Assembly (NCBI GenBank): GCA_016802295.1
Contig: JAESIW010000138.1
Location: 1,125,904-1,189,903 of the forward strand
DNA length: 64,000 nucleotides
Origin: Brachionus rotundiformis
Taxonomy: Eukaryota > Rotifera > Eurotatoria > Ploima > Brachionidae
Direction: 5' to 3'
Below are positions 57,301-64,000 of this stretch, piece by piece; within the stretch, counting starts at the first letter, position 1; every line of letters starts with the position of its first letter. Below the pieces are notes generated by a model that saw only the letters and a list, made by a program, of their open reading frames with translations, was not told the origin of the DNA and made no database searches. A program made the translations under genes and the position numbers.

Positions 57301-58802
57301 TCTAAATATCAATAAGGAAATATTAAGAGACGGCAAATATTTGAGTTTAAGATTTAAGAAATGATTATTCCCAAGTAAATATTTGACCAGAATTTTTTCA
57401 TTACTGAGGTGAGTGCATTTTATGGCTTTTTTTTTGTTAATTTAAACAAAAAACAAGCTTAATAATTTGAATCACACTATGTGTATTAGTTGGCGGCATT
57501 CATTTCTATGTAAAGCTAGCAACTAGTCTAAAACTGCATGCACTTTGCTAAAACCAAAAGATTAATTTCATTTTTAAACTGTTTCAAAATTTTCTCTTCA
57601 TTGGTTTAAGTTCAAATGCGTCATTGGAAAAAAAGAGGAAATAGATAAAATTTATCTTTGTGTATGATTGATAAAATGGTCTCTTATCTATTATTCTGTG
57701 TATAAACACCTGCTATGCACTCATCTAAATTTTCCCATAAAAGCTTTTTTAAAAATAAAAGTAAATATCAACCTATTGTTTGGTCTATGGGTATATATAT
57801 TAAATGAAATGATCTAAATCAATAGTTAATTATTAAATGTTGAAATAAATACTCTGATATACAAAACTAGAAATCGATTTGTCCCTTAAAAGGTGGTAAA
57901 AACATATATTTCTCAAATATCACGACCATTAATCTTGTCTATGCAAATAACTCAGTTCATAAGATAAAAAATTCTTTTTATTCAAAATTTAAGCGGCTTT
58001 TTTCTTTAATTTTTTTCTCCTTCAAATAAAAAATTTAAAAAATAAATTAAAAACTTAATTAAATCACATCCTAAACTAGCTTGGTGACCAAATTTCTAGT
58101 TTTATTTTATTTTAAATTTTATCTCAAATAAATAGACTAGTTTTAAAGTTAAGCAAAAAAAAAAATAAAACTTATCTACATAGACTTGGACTATGTTTGT
58201 TTAAGATTTACAATTATTCTAAACAAGATAAAATATATTAAATATCTTGATGTTTTGTACGGAATTAATTCTAAAACAACTGTTGATACAAATAAATAGA
58301 GTGAAAAGTCTAATTTAATATAAAAAAACTTATCAAACCGATCATAAATCAAAAAAAAAGACAATTAAGACTAAACAAGAAACTAGAATAGTTTATGAAA
58401 AAATTATTATTATTCTTTAATTAATTTATTAAATGAAACCTTTGAAAAATCGCTCTTTTAAGCACTTAATTAAGCGATTTAAATCGACTTAGTGAATAAA
58501 AAAGAACTAAATATTTAAGTTATGAGAATACTTTTATTTAAATGAGGTTAAGAGAATTTAGAAGACTTTGTAATGATAAATTGGTGACCTAAATAGCCGA
58601 ACATCAGGACTCAAATTACAATTTAACTTTTAAAAAATTTTATTTTTTTATATTAAAAAAAATAAGCTTAAATAAATTTTTAACAATGGTAAACAAAATT
58701 TATTCTTTTCTCTTGACTTGGATCTTTTCCTAAAACTGGATAATTAAAACGTAGACAAATATACAACAAGAAAAGTGTAGAAGAATACGGTCGAATCGGA
58801 AT
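57301..58802. other. Intergenic region prominin/TIM44
   Basis: 1.5 kb of A+T-rich DNA holding the prominin promoter (right-hand side of that gene) and the TIM44 3' end. No RNA gene or frame of interest. Confidence 0.4.
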
Positions 58803-60384
58803 TTAGACAAACATTTCGGATTGATGGGCAGCGCATTCCATGAGGCGCCAAGCGGAGTCCGGGTTCAAGTCGGACTGATCGCGGCACAACGCCCAAACAT
58901 GGTGAACTCGTTTGATTCGGTCCCTGTCTCCTTCGACCACCTTGCCCTCTGAATTGGTCACGTAAATAATCTGCTGAGCAGTGAATGAAACAATTAACAC
59001 CGGACCTTGTTCCATCATTTTACACGCTGCTATCTAAAATTAGACAATTGGTGATTAGAGATAAATTTTAATATTTTTTTTTTTATCTATTACATCTAAA
59101 TTGCTTATGTCCAGTACTTGGTTGAAGTAGTTGAATTTGAGCTGTTCACATTGGGCTATTGGATGAGTGAGGATTGTGTAGGCAGTCTCCGTGCACCAAT
59201 CTTGCAGAATTTCGAGCTCTTTTTGACTCAAGGCTTCGAGTATATTGGGCACTATGTCGTGCTGGACTCGATTTAGAAATTCACTAAGCTCAAAATTGGG
59301 CTCAGATTTGACAATTTCTGTGAGCACTTCGCTCATTTCAGTCGACTTGAACACACCTCCAAAAACTGAGGTAAACTTTTCCGTGATTGACCGAGTGGCT
59401 CTTACCAAAGGGTTATCACTCTCATCATACTGACTCTTTATTTCAAACAATTCTTCAATAGATAAGATTATTAAATTAAATTAAACAGCTGTTAAAAAAA
59501 TCTAATTATTTACTGTTGACATAGGTATTGTTTTCCTTGAAGTTTTGCCAACTTTGGTACCATTTTGAGTCCTTGTGCAGAACCATGCCAGTTGCATCAC
59601 TAAAAAATTTTAGAATCAAAACTTTTAAATAAAAGATTGGTGAAAAATGTCTACTTGTTGCTTTCGTAGACTTTTTGGTCATTTGTTTGTGTTATTTCTG
59701 TTCGTTTGCGAAGTTTGATCGGAGCTCGGTAGGGTCTGGCGCGAGATAGCTGTGTGGCCTCGTCCAAATTTTCCGAAATGTTTTTTACATTCTCTGTTAC
59801 TGCCTTAAATGCGGTGTTTTTGGACAATTCAGCTGTCTGTTTGCTAATATTTTCGGCAGCTTTGTGAGCTTGTTTGGCAAAATCGCCGCCGAATTCAGCA
59901 GCTTTTTTGGCAAAATCGCTCTCTTTAACTGTGCCAGTAAATTTGTCAAAAGCTTCTTTGAAAACTTTGGAACTTTTGTCCGTCTCATCACCAAGTTCTT
60001 TCTAGAAATTCATTTATTATTCATAAAATTTTAACTAATTTTTAAATTTGTCACAAATACTGACATATTTTTTGCGGGCTTCTTGTAAAGCTGTGGATTG
60101 TTCCAATTTTTCAGCCTCTTGGCGAAATTTTTTTATAGACTCCTTCATTTCTTTGCTCTTATTCATTTCTTCTCTGATATTATCAATCAAATTTCCCAAA
60201 AAAGATCGCTGTCCATTGGACATGTATCTTATCTTTAATTAAAAAGGTAAATGCTTAGGAAAAATAGACAACTGGAGCCTACGTTTTGGTTTATTAGACC
60301 CTGTTTGAGTAAGCATGTTGGATTGGATAAAACAAGTGACTGTTTGATCAATAAAGCAGACTTTAAGGAGCTGATTTTGGCCAT
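58803..60384 (-). CDS. TIMM44: Mitochondrial import motor subunit TIM44
   Basis: Six exons on the minus strand: 60283-60384, 60065-60232, 59655-60001, 59514-59599, 59094-59452 and 58803-59033, giving 430 residues. TIM44 tethers mitochondrial Hsp70 to the TIM23 channel at the matrix side. An N-terminal presequence (MAKISSLKSALLIKQSLV) precedes the coiled helical region (NIREEMNKSKEMKESIKKF, then ALQEARKKY), a lysine/alanine helix stretch and RPYRAPIKLRKRTE. The C-terminal Tim44 domain starts near VLHKDSKWYQQ-like text (here VLHKDSKWYQSWQNF) and includes YDESDNPLVRATRSITEKFT, TEMSEVLTEIV, LDISNLDVIAACKMMEQGPV and HHVWALCRDQSDLNPDSAWR. Human TIM44 is 452 residues. Confidence 0.95.
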
Positions 60385-61188
60385 TTTTTTCCAATAAATC
60401 GGAATTGTTTTATTATTTTGTTTAAAAAAAGTAGAGCTTTTTTTCTTTTAAATATTTGATATTTGTAAAATTTCAAATAATTTTAAAAGCAAGATTTCAT
60501 CAGAGTATATGCTAATTTAAATGCATGTACAAGATTTTAAAATAGTTATATTATGTTGTCTTAATTTAAAGAAAAAAATAATTTTTTTATCAAATAATTA
60601 CATTTTTTTAAAACTTCGATCTCTTGAAAGTTTACAATGAAATATTTAAAAAAATTATTTTTTATAAATGAAATTAGCTTTATTATTAATCATTAAAATT
60701 GACTGTTTTTTTTTAATTATTTAATTATATTAATAATAAAAGATAAATAAGTTAAATGTTCAACTGGATTTTCGCTAATTGTTTCCTCATATTGAATTTT
60801 TGAATAGATAACTTTGTCTCTGAGACTACCAGAGAGCTGACTCTAAATATTTGGCAAAAAAACTTCGGAATACCATGTCATTGATTGTCCCTAATAATTC
60901 ACTTCAAAGCATTATATCGATTTTTTTATTATCAATATACTTTTATTACTTGATCATTTAATTGATTAAGAATTAATTTAAAAGTAATTTTTCAATCAAC
61001 AGGTTCAAACCAAAATCCTTAATATAAATAACAAATATGATAGCTTTTTTCTAATAAAAAAATTTAGACCAAATTAAATTTAATGTCCAGGTAGGCAATT
61101 ATAAAAGAAAATTTCTGAAGGATATTAATGAATTAATTTTTATTTTAGACACATTTTTAAAAGTCAAATCATATTTTATTTTTAAGGC
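60385..61188. other. Intergenic region TIM44/NDUFA3-like
   Basis: About 800 bases of A+T-rich DNA, with the TIM44 promoter at its left. Nothing else seen. Confidence 0.4.
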
Positions 61189-61558
61189 TTATCGACAATA
61201 TTGGTGCAATTCTTTTGGATAATCTTCTGGTCTATAAACTAAATAAATAAAAATAATTAAGATAACCCATAAAAAGCTTTTAAATTCTTCAAACCTGTAT
61301 AAAATATTTTTTGATGGGCTATTCCTTTCGGAGCAGCGTTAATTTGGCTAACCATATAAGCAAAAGTTGGTATGCCTATAGCTATTCCCAACAAAGTTGA
61401 AAAAAATACAACTGGACTCTCGTTTGCCATGTATTTAATAATTCCAACTAAAAATTTAATCAATTAAAATAACATTTTCCCAAATAAATGTTTTTTATGC
61501 CTTGTTTTTGAGTCCATGGTCTCACTTTAAGAGCTGCACTAGCTTTTGGCCAAATCAT
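61189..61558 (-). CDS. Small single-span mitochondrial membrane protein, NDUFA3-like
   Basis: Well-supported exons are 61295-61447 and 61189-61238 on the minus strand. They encode GIIKYMANESPVVFFSTLLG, then IAIGIPTFAYMVSQINAAPKG and a charged tail ending RPEDYPKELHQYCR. A single membrane helix after a (N/K)E(S)PV motif and an IN-A-x-P segment resembles NDUFA3, an accessory subunit of complex I, but the tail differs, so the assignment is tentative. A likely first exon begins at ATG 61558 (MIWPKASAALK); its obvious donor at 61525 is in the wrong phase for the next exon, whereas a weaker donor at 61539 fits (MIWPKA joined to IGII). Start and first intron are therefore uncertain. Full product about 73 residues. 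Confidence 0.5.
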
Positions 61559-61784
61559 TTTTTGCTTAAATTATAAAACAGATTTATAATATTTTCAAAA
61601 GTATTCTTTTAAAGTTAGCTTTTAGATGCATAATTTGAACGCTGGTACAAAGTTATATTTTAATTTGCAATTGTAACTATTGATATTTATTTGTCTTTTT
61701 TTTTATCATTTGGAAAACTAAATGCTCCAATGACTTATTGGTATTTGAATAAAGTCAAGTCAATATAGATAAATTATATTTAAA

Positions 61785-63185
61785 ATGGGTTTTAGAAAGA
61801 TTTTCAATAGATTATCTCGAATGACTACCAGATTGGGCTTTGCCAGTAGCTCTAATTTGTCAAAAAATCATCAAGAGCAAAATAATGAAAATGAGAAATG
61901 CGATAAGTATGAATTTTTGAATTAAATCTGCAGATTTTAAAGAATGATAAATGTCTACATTTTGGTATAGTCATAATGATTAAGCTTTCCATTAGCATAG
62001 GTATAAATTATCACTTTGTTAAGGTTTTTTTACTTATTTTTGAGTAGAAAATTCTATATAGAAATAAAAATTATATAATTTTTTTTTCTATTTATTAACA
62101 TTCATCAATTTAAATTAAAATTTAAATTTTTTTTCTAAAAATGATTAGAAATTTAGCTAGAATGGCATCAAGTGGCGCATCAGCTGTTGAAAAAGTAATC
62201 ATAATTGGCAGTGGTCCGGCAGCTCACACTGCTGCAATTTACACGGCAAGAGCTGAGCTAAAGCCAGTTCTATTCGAGGGCTGGATGGCTGGCGGAGTTG
62301 CTGCTGGTGGACAGCTGACAACCACTACAGATGTTGAAAATTTTCCAGGATTTCCAGATGGAATATTAGGCTTTGAATTAATGGAGAATATGAAAAAGCA
62401 ATCAACACGCTTTGGTACCAGAGTTTTTAGTGAGACCGTGACAGAAGTCAACCTAAAAAAGCGACCTTTTGAAGTAAAGACCGAGAATAGAAGTATGCTG
62501 GCTCATACTTTGATTATTTCCACCGGGGCAACAGCTAGAAGAATGGAAATAAAAGGTGCAGGTGACGACGAGTTATGGAATAGAGGAATATCTGCTTGTG
62601 CGGTAATAAATTAAATCAGATAAGACAAATTTATATTCAGTTATCTTATTTAAGGTATGTGATGGAGCGATTCCCATGTTCAGAAATAAACCACTAGCTG
62701 TAGTTGGTGGCGGAGACTCTGCTTTGGAAGAAGCAAGCTTTTTGACAAAATATGGCTCCAAGGTTTATGTAATTCATAGACGTGATGAACTAAGAGCATC
62801 TAAGATAATGCAGCAAAGAGCTCGTGAGAATGCCAAAATAGAATTTTTGTATTCACATGCAGTGGTAGAAGCTTGTGGTAGTGAGAAACTTGAGAAAATA
62901 ATGATAAAAGATTTGAAAACTAATCAAGTAAAAGAGTTGCCAGTGGCTGGCTTATTTTTTGCCATAGGCCATGAGCCAAATACGAAATTTTTAAATGGTC
63001 AATTGAAATTAGATGAGACAAATTATATTTTGACAGAGCAAGGTACCACTAAAACTTCAATACCAGGTGTTTTTGCAGCAGGAGATGTTCAAGACAAACG
63101 GTATAGACAAGCTATCACAGCAGCAGGATCTGGTTGTATGGCAGCTTTAGAAGTTGAGCATTATCTAACTGAGCACGGCTTATAA
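61785..63185 (+). CDS. Plant/fungal-type (low-Mr) NADPH-thioredoxin reductase
   Basis: The core exons are 62149-62602 and 62655-63185. Blocks: VIIIGSGPAAHTAAIYTARA (FAD site), EGWMAGGVAAGGQLTTTTDV, ENFPGFPDGILGFELME, WNRGISACAVCDGAIPMFRN, VVGGGDSALEEASFLTKYGS (NADPH site), KVYVIHRRDELRASKIMQQR and GVFAAGDVQDKRYRQAITAA. The redox pair is CAVC, split by the intron at 62603. This is the dimeric 35-kDa type of bacteria, fungi and plants (NTR), not the larger selenoprotein enzyme standard in animals. A first exon at 61785-61906 (MGFRKIFNRLSRMTTRLGFA, strongly basic) has a donor in the phase needed for an acceptor at 62149, giving 368 residues with a mitochondrial presequence. Alternatively translation starts at ATG 62141 or 62162, giving 330 or 323 residues. 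Confidence 0.93.
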
Positions 63186-63643
63186 GAATCATTAGTGATA
63201 TTATTCTTGAGACTTAGTCTAATTTTTAAACAATTATTTCTTTATTTTAATTAGGTCAATTTTATGAGATTCTTTGTTTCTTTATCGTATTTAATTTTAA
63301 TTAATTTTTAGTTGAAATAAAAAAAATTCTTAATTTTTAGTTCATTTTTAAATCGAAAAAATAATCATAATTTCACTATTAATAATTATCAAATTATCAG
63401 AAATTTTATACAAAATGATAAAGCACTTTTGTTTTTGGGAAAAAATTTATTTTAAAAAATAATTTTGACATAAGAATAAAAAAAGATTTATTTCGATAAA
63501 GAGCTTAATTTTCAAACAAATTAATTTAAATTATTTATACATTTAAAAATTTCTCATATAATCATTCTGCTCTAATAGTCAAGATTAACTTTATCACAGG
63601 TAAATAAGGTAACACAAATTGAAATAAAATTGGTAAAGACAAT
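63186..63643. other. Convergent intergenic gap
   Basis: About 460 A+T-rich bases between the 3' ends of the thioredoxin reductase and auxilin/GAK genes. No features seen. Confidence 0.4.
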
Positions 63644-64000
63644 TTAGAATAAATTCTGTTGACCATCATTTTGAAACTGGGCCCATGCATCATTTAACTC
63701 AACAAAAATCAAACGAGCCAGATTGGCCTGCGGATGATCGGACATTTTGTCCGGATGCACACATAGACACGCTTTGTGGTATGCTTTTTTCACATTGACC
63801 GCCGATATGAGCTGGTTCATGCCGATCGGTTTCCATCTTGACTCTCCGTCCCATAAGACCTTGTGCAATGAGCACAACAATGCCCGAATATTGGCACGCT
63901 TTCCATCCGTCCATTCCATTACTTTAAGCTTGTCCGGATCCATTTCTTTCACATTCTGCTCTCTTTTCAAATCCTTTAGTGTCATATTTTTCATATTTTG
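63644..64000 (-). CDS. GAK: Auxilin/GAK C-terminal J domain, 5' part off window
   Basis: Partial gene entering from the right edge. The visible 116 or so residues are the C-terminal J domain that recruits Hsc70 to clathrin coats for uncoating: MDPDKLKVMEWTDGKRANIR, ALLCSLHKVLWDGESRWKPI, GMNQLISAVNVKKAYHKACL, CVHPDKMSDHPQ with the HPDK motif, and FVELNDAWAQFQNDGQQNLF at the end. Frame is open to the window edge. Whether the full protein carries the GAK kinase domain cannot be seen here. Confidence 0.93.
   Translation of the reverse strand, partial: QNMKNMTLKDLKREQNVKEMDPDKLKVMEWTDGKRANIRALLCSLHKVLWDGESRWKPIGMNQLISAVNVKKAYHKACLCVHPDKMSDHPQANLARLIFVELNDAWAQFQNDGQQNLF

Noticed and set aside
1..64000. 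CRISPR arrays, bacterial operons, viral insertions
   Set aside because: Spliced animal-type genes throughout, no spaced direct repeats of array type and no viral genes seen.

Overview
The window is nuclear DNA from a small-genome animal. Most genes have clear animal orthologues with GT-AG introns, many of them only about 45-60 nt long. Reading frames use the standard code. Intergenic DNA and introns are extremely A+T rich, and only the coding exons (above all the myosin gene) approach balanced composition. A rotifer such as Brachionus would fit, but this is inference from composition and gene content; nothing here proves the taxon.

Layout, left to right. 1-14.2 kb is dense: a C1orf50-like gene running off the left edge (minus), then SLC35B4 nucleotide-sugar transporter, mitoribosomal mL50 and DCAF4 (all plus), then PAF1 (minus), an orphan 170-aa gene and an orphan long coiled-coil gene of 12 exons (both plus). 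14.3-22.2 kb has an apolipoprotein D-type lipocalin and an EFA6/PSD Arf6 exchange factor with PDZ, Sec7 and PH domains, separated by about 2.2 kb of A+T-rich DNA. 23.4-28.8 kb has a single-exon, transposase-derived nuclear gene with two degraded DDE domains, and a GH18 chitinase with a hydrophobic, possibly GPI-anchored tail. 32.5-41.7 kb holds a complete non-muscle myosin II heavy chain with two candidate in-frame cassette exons at loop 1 and loop 2, plus a LINE relic in an intron. 42.4-51 kb has a DASH cryptochrome/photolyase carrying one frameshift, a MATH-BTB gene, mevalonate diphosphate decarboxylase, a tRNA-Pro(TGG) and an orphan membrane protein. 52.3-64 kb is mostly minus strand: UCP4-type carrier, protein C10 (C12orf57), prominin, TIM44 and a short NDUFA3-like membrane protein. 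A plant/fungal-type NADPH-thioredoxin reductase lies on plus, and the J-domain end of auxilin/GAK (minus) runs off the right edge.

Functional themes. These are housekeeping genes with no operon logic. Several products are mitochondrial (mL50, UCP4, TIM44, the NDUFA3-like protein and probably the thioredoxin reductase); others act in membrane traffic and cortex (EFA6, myosin II, prominin, auxilin). The points most worth following are the doubly degenerate domesticated transposase, the Asp replacing the Sec7 glutamic finger, the myosin cassette exons, the low-Mr thioredoxin reductase in an animal with a possible alternative mitochondrial first exon, and the frameshifted CRY-DASH.

Gene models were spliced by hand. 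Phases were checked at every junction, but no transcript data were available, so exon edges are predictions.
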